This document shows positions 1-7,046 of a DNA stretch of 64,000 bases, in pieces. Both the position numbers and the translations under genes were made by a program. A model generated the notes under the pieces. It saw only the letters and a list, made by a program, of their open reading frames with translations, had not been told where the DNA came from and made no database searches. Position 1 is the stretch's first letter. Each line of letters opens with the position of its first letter. The stretch is from assembly GCF_900106565.1 (NCBI RefSeq), contig NZ_FNNJ01000007.1, positions 108,526 to 172,525 of the forward strand, written 5' to 3'. The DNA is from Lutibacter oricola. Lineage in GTDB: Bacteria > Bacteroidota > Bacteroidia > Flavobacteriales > Flavobacteriaceae.

Positions 1-17
1 AAACACAACTAAAAAAA

Positions 18-962
18 ATGGAAAATACTACTCAGTTAGCGCCTAAGATTTTTGCTTGTAGACAAAGCATTAAATTAGCTGAAAAAATCGCTAAAGAATA
101 TGGCCAAGAACTTGGTGATGTAAAGATTTCTACATTTAGTGATGGTGAATTTCAACCTGCACTTGTAGAATCTGTACGTGGTAGAAGAATATTTGTTATT
201 GGTTCTACTTTCCCAAATTCTGATAATTTAATGGAAATGCTTTTAATATTAGATGCAGCAAAACGTGCTTCTGCTCGTCATATTACAGCTGTAATTCCTT
301 ATTTTGGATGGGCAAGACAAGACCGTAAAGATCAACCTCGTGTAGCAATTGGAGCAAAATTAGTTGCTAATTTAATTCAAGCTGCTGGTGCAACTAGAAT
401 TATGACTATGGATTTACACGCTGATCAAATTCAAGGGTTTTTCGAAAAACCAGTAGATCACCTTTATGCTTCAACCATATTTTTACCATACATTCAAAAA
501 TTAGGTTTAAAAAACATTACTGTGGCTTCTCCAGATATGGGTGGTTCTAAAAGAGCATATGCATATTCAAAGTATTTAGAAAGTGAAGTAGTAATTTGCT
601 ACAAAGAGCGCTTAAAAGCTAACGTAATTGATACTATGGAACTAATTGGTGAAGTTGAAGGACGCCACGTTATTTTGGTAGATGATATGATTGATACTGG
701 AGGAACACTTGCAAAAGCTGCAGATGTTATGATGGAAAAAGGTGCTTTAAGCGTACGTGCAGTATGTACACACCCTATTTTATCTGGTGCTGCTTATGAA
801 AAAATTGAAAATTCTAAATTATCTGAATTAATAGTTTCAGACACAATTCCCTTAAAAAGAGAGAGTTCTAAAATAAATGTTGTATCTTGCGCCCCTTTGT
901 TCGCAAATGTTATGCACAATGTACAAGATTGCTCATCAATTAGCGGACAATTTTTAATGTAA
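18..962 (+). CDS. prs: Ribose-phosphate pyrophosphokinase
   Basis: Transfers pyrophosphate from ATP to ribose 5-phosphate, giving PRPP for purine, pyrimidine, histidine, tryptophan and NAD synthesis in the cytoplasm. The 314 residues match the class I enzyme length. Signatures seen are FGWARQDRK at 96-104, the divalent-cation signature MDLHADQIQGFF at 131-142 and the PRPP loop VDDMIDTGGT at 221-230. The ATG at 18 follows an A-rich leader, typical of Bacteroidota, with no Shine-Dalgarno. It is followed after 23 bases by rplY, so the two are probably co-transcribed, an order common in flavobacteria. The promoter lies outside the window. Confidence 0.97.
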   Translation: MENTTQLAPKIFACRQSIKLAEKIAKEYGQELGDVKISTFSDGEFQPALVESVRGRRIFVIGSTFPNSDNLMEMLLILDAAKRASARHITAVIPYFGWARQDRKDQPRVAIGAKLVANLIQAAGATRIMTMDLHADQIQGFFEKPVDHLYASTIFLPYIQKLGLKNITVASPDMGGSKRAYAYSKYLESEVVICYKERLKANVIDTMELIGEVEGRHVILVDDMIDTGGTLAKAADVMMEKGALSVRAVCTHPILSGAAYEKIENSKLSELIVSDTIPLKRESSKINVVSCAPLFANVMHNVQDCSSISGQFLM

Positions 963-985
963 ATTAATAATAAATAAATATATAA

Positions 986-1606
986 ATGAAATCAATTACA
1001 ATCACAGGATCTCAAAGAGAAAGCGTAGGTAAGTCGGCGACTAAAGCCTTACGTAATGCTGGAAAGGTACCTTGCGTATTATACGGAGGGGATAAACCAT
1101 TACACTTTTCAGCTGACGAAATTTCGTTCAAAAAATTAGTGTATACTCCAAATGTATATACAGCAACGATTGAAGTAGAAGGTGCTAAATACCACGCAAT
1201 TCTACAAGATATTCAATTTCACCCAGTATCAGACAAAATTTTACACGTTGATTTTTACCAATTATTCGATGATAAATTAGTAACAATGAACATTCCTGTA
1301 AGATTAGTTGGAACTGCTCCTGGTGTTATTTCTGGTGGTTCTTTGCGTTTTGCAATGCGTAAATTAAGCGTTAGAGCTTTACCTGCAGATTTACCAGACT
1401 TTATTAACGCAGATATTTCTAAATTAAAAATTGGAACTAAATTAATTGTATCAGAATTAGCTGATGACAAATTCTCAATTTTACACCCTGAAAATTCAGT
1501 TGTAGTGCAAGTTAGAACTGCACGTACTGCTGTTGTTGAAGAAGAAGAAGGTGAAGAAGGTGAAGAAGGAACTGAAGGAGCTACAGAAGAAGCTGCTGCA
1601 GAATAA
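986..1606 (+). CDS. rplY: 50S ribosomal protein L25 (Ctc form)
   Basis: Binds 5S rRNA in the large ribosomal subunit. The 206-residue protein is the long Ctc/TL5 form: an L25 barrel in roughly the first 95 residues (starting [13 protein letters not shown]) and a second beta domain at about 100-180, ending in a very acidic tail (about 185-206, Glu/Gly/Ala) encoded by GAA-rich near-repeats. The acidic tail is common in Bacteroidota L25 and probably poorly structured. It lies 23 bases after prs and ends before a strong hairpin terminator at 1628-1654. Confidence 0.96.
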   Translation: MKSITITGSQRESVGKSATKALRNAGKVPCVLYGGDKPLHFSADEISFKKLVYTPNVYTATIEVEGAKYHAILQDIQFHPVSDKILHVDFYQLFDDKLVTMNIPVRLVGTAPGVISGGSLRFAMRKLSVRALPADLPDFINADISKLKIGTKLIVSELADDKFSILHPENSVVVQVRTARTAVVEEEEGEEGEEGTEGATEEAAAE

Positions 1607-1627
1607 TTCAACTTTTACAAAGTATTT

Positions 1628-1654
1628 AAAAGCGTTGCAAGTTGCAACGCTTTT
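1628..1654 (+). terminator. Rho-independent terminator after rplY
   Basis: Near-perfect inverted repeat with 13-base arms (AAAAGCGTTGCAA and its complement) around a single central G, running into a T-tract at 1651-1659. It lies 21 bases after the rplY stop and closes the prs-rplY transcript. Confidence 0.85.
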
Positions 1655-1680
1655 TTTTTAATTAAAAACTTAACTTTTAT

Positions 1681-1688
1681 TATTTTTG
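1681..1688 (+). promoter_or_regulatory. -7 promoter element TATTTTTG of pth
   Basis: Matches the Bacteroidota -7 consensus TAnnTTTG. It ends only 4 bases before the ATG at 1693, so the transcript would be leaderless or translation would begin at the second ATG (1762). No clear -33 TTG is seen. Confidence 0.5.
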
Positions 1689-1692
1689 CGCT

Positions 1693-2328
1693 ATGCAAAT
1701 AACTCGTTTAATTAACTTATTATTCGGTTCAAAAAAAGAAAAGGAATCTACTGAAGATATTATGAAAAAATTCTTAATTGTTGGTCTAGGTAATATTGGT
1801 GAAAAATATGACAATACACGTCATAATATTGGTTTTAAAGTTTTAGATGAAGTAGCTAAAAAAGAGGATATTACTTTTGAAAGTCAAAAATTAGGAGCTG
1901 TCTCTAAATTTAGATTTAAAGGAAGAACTTTTATTCTTTTAAAACCTTCAACTTTTATGAATTTAAGCGGTAAAGCTGTAAAATATTGGATGACCAAAGA
2001 AAAAATAGCTATTGAAAATGTACTAATTATTACCGACGATTTAAACTTACCATTTGGTAGCATTCGATTAAAAGCTAAAGGTAGCGATGGTGGACACAAT
2101 GGTTTAAAAGATATTCAGGCGGTTTTACAAACCACAAAATATCCTAGATTTAGATTTGGTGTTGGTGCTGAATTTTCTAAAGGTAGACAAGTAGATTATG
2201 TATTAGGAAAATGGGATGAGGAAGAATCTAAACAACTTCCTGAACGCTTAGAAAAAGCTACTGAGCTTATTAAATCTTTTGGAACTGCTGGTTTAAATAA
2301 TACTATGAATACTTTTAACGGAAAATAA
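1693..2328 (+). CDS. pth: Peptidyl-tRNA hydrolase
   Basis: Releases tRNA from prematurely dropped peptidyl-tRNA in the cytoplasm. The family core starts at residue 24 (MKKFLIVGLGNIG); the catalytic histidine is His44 in NTRHNIGF, with FMNLSG, DDLNLPFG and GSDGGHNGLKD further on, all Pth signatures. From the ATG at 1693 the protein has a 23-residue basic extension before the core; the ATG at 1762 would give the usual length (188 residues). I keep 1693 because the coding frame is open and the promoter motif sits just before it, but the start is uncertain. It is separated from rplY by a terminator, so it is its own transcription unit. Confidence 0.94.
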   Translation: MQITRLINLLFGSKKEKESTEDIMKKFLIVGLGNIGEKYDNTRHNIGFKVLDEVAKKEDITFESQKLGAVSKFRFKGRTFILLKPSTFMNLSGKAVKYWMTKEKIAIENVLIITDDLNLPFGSIRLKAKGSDGGHNGLKDIQAVLQTTKYPRFRFGVGAEFSKGRQVDYVLGKWDEEESKQLPERLEKATELIKSFGTAGLNNTMNTFNGK

Positions 2329-2443
2329 TAAATAGCAAAGTACTAAAAGCTTGTTGTTTTCTTATTCACTAAACCGTTGTCATTCTACTTTTCTAGTAAC
2401 TAAATGTTATATAAATCCATATTTCCCTAATTATAACATGGTG

Positions 2444-2472
2444 AAATGGATTTCTGCCTACGCAGGAATGAT
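2444..2472 (-). repeat. Intergenic hairpin repeat, GCAGG stem type
   Basis: Read on the minus strand it is ATCATTCCTGCGTAGGCAGA followed by AATCCATTT. This is the same element as 28793-28820 (+), with a CCTGC/GCAGA stem around GTAG. One stem position is mismatched here (C opposite A), so this copy is slightly decayed. Confidence 0.7.
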
Positions 2473-2548
2473 AAGAAACAACTTATAAATAAGTACGTAT
2501 AAACATTATTTTCTTGAAAAAAATGCTGAATTTTGTTACAATTTAGTT

Positions 2549-2630
2549 TGCGTTAGGGATTGAAGCGGCATCCTTTTTTGTTTTTCTCAAAAAAGATATA
2601 GCACAAAGCCCGACCCAAAGGGTAACGCCC
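2549..2630 (+). ncRNA. Candidate structured RNA element
   Basis: Pairings visible by eye: an outer stem GCGTTA (2550-2555) with TAACGC (2623-2628); GGG (2556-2558) with CCC (2609-2611); an internal hairpin CTTTTTTG (2573-2580) with CAAAAAAG (2588-2595); and a small hairpin CCC-AAA-GGG (2614-2622). The nested arrangement is unlikely to be accidental. I recall closely similar sequence (GATTGAAGCGGCATCC... and GCCCGACCC) between genes of many flavobacteria. It may belong to a described flavobacterial motif such as Flavo-1, but I cannot verify that. Function is unknown and the strand is inferred from G-U-free pairing only. Confidence 0.5.
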
Positions 2631-2683
2631 AAATAATTAATGTAATTCTATTGAAACAATAAGATTAGTTTGTAAATCTCATT

Positions 2684-2721
2684 AGATTCTTCATTACGTT
2701 ATTCACTACATTCAGAATGAC
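2684..2721 (-). repeat. Intergenic hairpin repeat, GTCATTCTGAA type
   Basis: On the minus strand it begins GTCATTCTGAATGTAGTG and ends GAAGAATCT. The ATTCT and AGAAT ends can pair. It shares constant ends with the other intergenic repeats in this window. It lies 11 bases downstream of the queD-like gene's stop. Confidence 0.6.
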
Positions 2722-2731
2722 AATTTTACAA

Positions 2732-3181
2732 TTAATTATCACTTGCAAACCACTCTGCGTGTGATGTTCCTGTTTCTTGAAGTTTTAGTGAATGTAGTTT
2801 GATGGTTTCTGGCAAATGTTTTTTAATTTTTTCGGCAAAATCTATCAACATCATTTCGCTTGTTGGCTGATAATCTACCAAAATTACATTATGCCCACGT
2901 GTTTCAAGCTCTTTTGCTAATTCTATATGTGGTGTGTTTTTATTAAAAACGGTTGCGTGGTCAAACTTATCTACAATTTCTGATTTTACAATTTTTTTTA
3001 AATCTCCAAAGTCTATTACCATTCCGTATTTTACATTTGAAGTATCTGAAATTGGTACCCCAATAACTGTTACAGATAATTTATAACTATGACCGTGTAC
3101 ATTTTTACATTTACCATCGTAACCGTATAATGCGTGACCTGTTTCAAAATCAAATTGTTTTGTTATTCTAATATTGCTCAT
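2732..3181 (-). CDS. queD: 6-carboxytetrahydropterin synthase (QueD-like)
   Basis: Converts dihydroneopterin triphosphate to 6-carboxy-5,6,7,8-tetrahydropterin in the queuosine/preQ1 pathway; the closely related PTPS reaction is an alternative. The 149-residue protein has the zinc ligands His16 (ETGH), His29 and His31 (VHGH) and the catalytic Cys25 in KCKNVHGH, then a late HAEW motif. Length fits the QueD/PTPS family. No other queuosine gene is next to it. It is the last gene of a probable minus-strand run starting with the MATE gene, 9 bases after the small membrane protein. Confidence 0.9.
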   Translation of the reverse strand: MSNIRITKQFDFETGHALYGYDGKCKNVHGHSYKLSVTVIGVPISDTSNVKYGMVIDFGDLKKIVKSEIVDKFDHATVFNKNTPHIELAKELETRGHNVILVDYQPTSEMMLIDFAEKIKKHLPETIKLHSLKLQETGTSHAEWFASDN

Positions 3182-3190
3182 AATTATAAA

Positions 3191-3373
3191 TTAATCGTCT
3201 AAATCTTTTCTGTTTTTTGCTCTATAGTATGTAAAATATGCCAAGGCTACCAACAATACAAATGGTAAATAGGTTCCAATAGCTACACCTATTTCATAAC
3301 CGCTGTCTGGTGCATTTTTCATTTTTTCTTCAATATCAACTTCTTGAAGCACTAAAATTATTGTTGCTAACAT
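3191..3373 (-). CDS. Small membrane protein of unknown function
   Basis: Sixty residues: a short hydrophobic start (MLATIILVLQ), an acidic linker and one clear membrane segment at about 31-49 (GTYLPFVLLVALAYFTYY), then a charged tail RAKNRKDLDD. I do not recognise a named family, though small proteins like this recur in flavobacteria. It is spaced 2 bases from the enoyl-CoA hydratase stop and 9 from the queD-like start, which supports a real, co-transcribed gene. No function can be assigned. Confidence 0.72.
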   Translation of the reverse strand: MLATIILVLQEVDIEEKMKNAPDSGYEIGVAIGTYLPFVLLVALAYFTYYRAKNRKDLDD

Positions 3374-3375
3374 AC

Positions 3376-4131
3376 TTATTTTTTAAATTTTTGAAGTGCT
3401 TTTTTAGTTTCTTCAGATAGCACTAATTTTCCACTAATTTCCGCTCTTTCTTCTAGTAACAAACTCCAATCTTCTGTTCCTTTCCAAAGTACTTTTTTTA
3501 AAGAACTTAGAGCTTCGTTAGAATAGTTAGCTAACTTTTCAGCAAAAAAATCAACTTCTTTATCCATCTCGTTAATCGTATCAAAAACCTTTGCATACAA
3601 TCCTTTTTCTTTTGCCCAATAAGCAGTTTTCCAATTGGTAGCATCTAAAGTTAATTCTGCAAAAGCTGCTACTCCAATTTTACGTTCTACAGCTGGTTCA
3701 ATTACAAATGGGCCAATACCAATAGAAAGCTCTGAAAGTTTAATAGAAGCTGCCTCAGTAGCGAAACAATAGTCACAAGCCGCTGCTAAACCTACTCCAC
3801 CTCCAACTGCTTTGCCTTGTACGCGACCAATAATTATTTTTTTACAGTTTCGCATAGCATTAATAACATTGGCAAAACCCATAAAAAACTGTTTTCCATC
3901 TTCTAAATTATCAATCGCAATCAATTCATTAAACGATGCTCCAGCACAAAAGGCTTTTTCTTTTTCGCTCTTTAAAACAATAACATTTACATCATTATTT
4001 TCACTTAGCAGGTTAAAAGCTTTTGCTAACCTATCTAATAATTCTGAAGGAAAAGAATTGCTAGCTTCGTGATAAAACTCAACCGTTGCAATTCCATTTT
4101 GTACGTGTGTATATAAACTTCCGTTACTCAT
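3376..4131 (-). CDS. Enoyl-CoA hydratase/isomerase family protein
   Basis: Crotonase-fold enzyme expected to act on an acyl-CoA. The oxyanion-hole segments are CAGASFNEL and GKAVGGGVGLAAACDY, followed by the LSELSIGIGPFVIEP stretch that usually carries a catalytic glutamate. I place the start at the ATG at 4131 rather than a TTG three codons earlier, giving 251 residues, the usual length. It begins 11 bases after the MATE gene stop. Residues resemble the PaaF/PaaG-like and methylglutaconyl-CoA hydratase-like groups, but the substrate cannot be fixed. Confidence 0.9.
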   Translation of the reverse strand: MSNGSLYTHVQNGIATVEFYHEASNSFPSELLDRLAKAFNLLSENNDVNVIVLKSEKEKAFCAGASFNELIAIDNLEDGKQFFMGFANVINAMRNCKKIIIGRVQGKAVGGGVGLAAACDYCFATEAASIKLSELSIGIGPFVIEPAVERKIGVAAFAELTLDATNWKTAYWAKEKGLYAKVFDTINEMDKEVDFFAEKLANYSNEALSSLKKVLWKGTEDWSLLLEERAEISGKLVLSEETKKALQKFKK

Positions 4132-4142
4132 AGGGTTCAAAG

Positions 4143-5477
4143 TTACGTGTTTTTATGCAAATATTTTCTTCGGAATTTAATTACTAATATCCCAGACCTT
4201 AACAGCATCCAAACGGTAAATGCAATCCAAATTCCAACTAGTTTTAAATTAAAATAATCTGTTACTAATAAAACAGGAATAAAGCCTAAAAATGTTGCCA
4301 CAAGAAGTAAGTTTCTTAAAGTTACAGCTTCTGCTAAACCTTTAAAAATACCGTCAAACACAAATGCTACTGCATTTATTGGCTGCATTATTAACACTAT
4401 CCAAAATACTTGATAAAAAGCTAACAAAACAGCTTCTTCTGAAGAAAACAACCTTCCAATTGGATAATACAATATCCCACATAAAACAGCTAATAGCAAT
4501 GCAATTACAATAGAATATCTACACAACTTTATGCTTAACAACCATAATTTTGGGTAGTTTTTTTCGCCCAATAATTTTCCTGAAACTATGTTTCCAACAC
4601 TTGAATAACCATCTATAAAAAATGCAAAAAACAACCATATTTGAAAAGCAATGGTTTGTGCTGCAATATAACTATCGCCATATTTTGTAGCGTAAGAATT
4701 GGCTAAATACAATGCAACATTTAGCGCCATTGCTCTAATAATTAAATTAAGACTTATGGCTAGTAAATTTTTAATTTCTTTATTGAACTTAAATGACAAT
4801 CTTAAATTAAAAGGAGTTTTTTTCAATAGTAAAATAAGTGCCATTATTGCCATTACAGTTTGCGCAATTACACTTGCCCAAGCTGCACCTTTTACATTCA
4901 TAGGTTCCAAAAAGCCTTCAATTCCAAAAACCAAGGCAAAGTCTAAACCAATATTTAAAGTTGCTCCAACAATACTAATTACCATTGGCCAAAATGTGTT
5001 TTGTAAACCTCTAAACACTCCAAAAACCGAAAATACAAACAAGGTTAACGGAAAACCAATTGCTCTAATTTTGTAATAGTCTACCGAATATTCTAAAATT
5101 AAACCCTCAGCATTATACATTCTAAATATTTGCGTTGCAAATAGTAGTGTTACCAAATAAATGGTTGTGCTTAACAATAAATTTATCGCAATAATTTGAG
5201 CTGGAAGCGTAGCAATTTCATCTAATTTTCTAGCTCCTAAATATTTTGAAACTGTTGCAGAAATAGCAGAACGAGTTTGTGCTAAAATCCATACTAATGC
5301 AGAAATAAAAGAACCTGCAATACCAACTGCTGCCAAAGCTTCGGTTGGGTTTTGCTGAATATTCCCAACAATGGCTGTATCGGTAATTGATAGTAATGGC
5401 TCGGCAATACCGGCAATTAAAGCTGGCAATGCTAATTTGTTAATTCCGGCAAAAGTTATGTTTGATTCTTTATACAT
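4143..5477 (-). CDS. MATE family efflux transporter
   Basis: Inner-membrane multidrug/toxin antiporter expected to use Na+ or H+. The 444 residues contain about 12 hydrophobic segments in two related halves. The N-terminal PALIAGIAEPLLSITDTAIVGN matches the first MATE helix (NorM/DinF type). The second half repeats the pattern from about residue 230. It starts at the ATG at 5477 and heads a tight group with the enoyl-CoA hydratase, the small membrane protein and the queD-like gene. The DinF-like subgroup is the best guess; the substrate is unknown. Confidence 0.93.
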   Translation of the reverse strand: MYKESNITFAGINKLALPALIAGIAEPLLSITDTAIVGNIQQNPTEALAAVGIAGSFISALVWILAQTRSAISATVSKYLGARKLDEIATLPAQIIAINLLLSTTIYLVTLLFATQIFRMYNAEGLILEYSVDYYKIRAIGFPLTLFVFSVFGVFRGLQNTFWPMVISIVGATLNIGLDFALVFGIEGFLEPMNVKGAAWASVIAQTVMAIMALILLLKKTPFNLRLSFKFNKEIKNLLAISLNLIIRAMALNVALYLANSYATKYGDSYIAAQTIAFQIWLFFAFFIDGYSSVGNIVSGKLLGEKNYPKLWLLSIKLCRYSIVIALLLAVLCGILYYPIGRLFSSEEAVLLAFYQVFWIVLIMQPINAVAFVFDGIFKGLAEAVTLRNLLLVATFLGFIPVLLVTDYFNLKLVGIWIAFTVWMLLRSGILVIKFRRKYLHKNT

Positions 5478-5567
5478 TATCTCTTATTGCTTTTAATTTT
5501 AAAAGCTTGTTGACACAAATCAACGTTTATTTTAATTTTAATATTCTTTCACATTGATTAAAAAAGA

Positions 5568-5613
5568 TTCTTCTCTTGCACTTCGACTCCGCTCAGTGAC
5601 CTCGATCAGAATA
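5568..5613 (-). repeat. Intergenic repeat with CACTGAGCGGAGTCG core
   Basis: On the minus strand it runs GTTATTCTGATCGAGGTCAC then TGAGCGGAGTCGAAGTG and ends AGAAGAATCT. The ATTCT and AGAAT ends pair. A second copy with the same core in the same orientation is at 6135-6184, on the other side of the GNAT gene. Confidence 0.7.
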
Positions 5614-5626
5614 ACAAAATTTCTAT

Positions 5627-6127
5627 TTAAACAACCAATTCAAAACAGTAAAACGGATATTTACTTTGTTTTGGAAAATAGATTTTTTCTAACTTTTGAT
5701 AACCACGTTTTTCATAAAAACGCAGGTTTCTTTTATTTTCTCCAAAAGTATCTAATCTTACCGATTTATAGTTGTTTTTTCTAGCAAAATCTTCTGCAAA
5801 AGTCATTAACTGTTGCGCAAATCCTTTTCCTTGAAATTCTGGGTGAACAGCTAAACGATGAATGTATAAATTGTTCTTGTTTTTTGTCAACCACTTTACA
5901 TTTTCATATTCATCATCTTCAATTTCAGTTAAAACAACAATTCCTGCTAACTCATTTTCAACTTTAATAGTCCAAATTTGATTTAAATCAATATCTTTTT
6001 GAAGCACTTGTTGTGACGGATAATACTCGTTCCATTGAAAAATATTTTGCTCAATTAAATGTTGAGCACAACTTTTTGTGAGTTTGTATATTTGTTCTAA
6101 ATCTTTACTTGTTGCTTTTAAAATCAT
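5627..6127 (-). CDS. GNAT family N-acetyltransferase
   Basis: Acetyl-CoA-dependent N-acetyltransferase; the substrate is not predictable. The GNAT core is visible: RLAVHPEFQGKGFAQQLM carries the acetyl-CoA pyrophosphate loop (QGKGFA), then the RLDTFGENKRNLRFYEKRGY strand-helix. The start is the ATG at 6127 (MILKATSKDL, 166 residues). An upstream ATG at 6172 would add residues encoded by the intergenic repeat (VAERSRSEG), so that start is an artefact. The gene is flanked on both sides by copies of the same repeat. Confidence 0.9.
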   Translation of the reverse strand: MILKATSKDLEQIYKLTKSCAQHLIEQNIFQWNEYYPSQQVLQKDIDLNQIWTIKVENELAGIVVLTEIEDDEYENVKWLTKNKNNLYIHRLAVHPEFQGKGFAQQLMTFAEDFARKNNYKSVRLDTFGENKRNLRFYEKRGYQKLEKIYFPKQSKYPFYCFELVV

Positions 6128-6134
6128 ATTAAAT

Positions 6135-6184
6135 AGATTCTTGCCTTCACTTCGACTCCGCTCAGCCACCACGCAGGAATAACA
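6135..6184 (-). repeat. Intergenic repeat, second TGAGCGGAGTCG copy
   Basis: On the minus strand GTTATTCCTGCGTGGTGGC, then TGAGCGGAGTCGAAGTG, ending CAAGAATCT. It combines the ATTCCTGCGT beginning of the 28793 element with the TGAGCGGAGTCG core of the 5568 element, as if modular. Confidence 0.65.
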
Positions 6185-6194
6185 TTAAAAAAAA

Positions 6195-7037
6195 TTATTT
6201 CTTTAAAAATTGAATGGTTTTTTCAACAGTTTCAGCTAAATGTTTTGGCATTTTTGTTTCCTCCCAAGGCTGTGAACAACCTAATGCGTGATTCATTTTT
6301 TCAATAAAAAGTAATTCGCTTTTAGGGTTCCATTTATGTAAATTTTCTGCTTCAATTGGCGGTACAACTTCGTCTATGTTACCTTGAACTATTAAATGAG
6401 GAATGTTTATTTTTTCAACTGCGTTTTTAATTGTTAAACGCTCTTCATTTGCTTTAAAATTGGTGTAAAACTGGTAATAATGTGGCATTTTCTGCTTGGT
6501 TCTGGCGTTTTCTATATACGCAACACCATTCATTTTCCATACTGTTCTTTTTAATTTTGAAGGAAATCTAGACCCATAATCTGATACTCCATTCCAAGAA
6601 ACAACCTTACTTACTTTTTTATTTTCTGAAGCTTTTAAAGTAACAATTCCGCCTCCGCGAGAATGACCAATTAGTGTGATATTATCAGTGTCAATCTCTT
6701 TTATATATTCTGAAGTTGAAATCCAGTTAATCACATCCTCTAAATCATCTAATTCTATTTCAAAATTATTATAACCAAACGCTTCTAAATCTGGAAAATC
6801 GATTGGGTCTTCAACGGTTCCTCCATTGTGAGAAAAATTAAACTTCAAAAAGAAAAAACCTTCTTCAGCAAATTTTTCAGCGGCCAAATTCCACGCACCC
6901 CAATCTTTATAACCTTTATAACCGTGACAAAATATAACCAAAGGCTTTTTTTTGTTGTTTTTATGGTAAAAAACATCAGTTAAAATCGGTTTTTGGTGAG
7001 TTGTACTTTTTACTATAAAATTTCTATTTATTTGCAT
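6195..7037 (-). CDS. Alpha/beta hydrolase
   Basis: Serine hydrolase of the dienelactone hydrolase/acyl-peptidase-like fold, 280 residues, no signal peptide. The oxyanion region is FCHGYKGYKDWG (about 37-48). The nucleophile is Ser126 in GHSRGGG, the acid is likely the Asp in GNIDEVVPP, and the base is the His in MNHALG. An ester or peptide substrate is possible but not determinable. It follows the AddB-like gene by 9 bases on the same strand and may share its transcript. Confidence 0.88.
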   Translation of the reverse strand: MQINRNFIVKSTTHQKPILTDVFYHKNNKKKPLVIFCHGYKGYKDWGAWNLAAEKFAEEGFFFLKFNFSHNGGTVEDPIDFPDLEAFGYNNFEIELDDLEDVINWISTSEYIKEIDTDNITLIGHSRGGGIVTLKASENKKVSKVVSWNGVSDYGSRFPSKLKRTVWKMNGVAYIENARTKQKMPHYYQFYTNFKANEERLTIKNAVEKINIPHLIVQGNIDEVVPPIEAENLHKWNPKSELLFIEKMNHALGCSQPWEETKMPKHLAETVEKTIQFLKK

Positions 7038-7046
7038 AAGTTATAT

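Larger units (their letters stand above)
2329..2731. other. Gene-free 403-base intergenic stretch
   Basis: No coding frame here resembles a protein. It lies between two convergent genes (pth + and the queD-like gene -). It contains a hairpin repeat copy at 2444-2472, a candidate structured RNA at about 2549-2630 and another hairpin repeat at 2684-2721. The rest is AT-rich with no recognisable signal. Confidence 0.8.

Noticed and set aside
5554..5784. Small plus-strand frame downstream of the GNAT gene
   Set aside because: Its first part is an intergenic repeat and the rest is antisense to the GNAT gene.
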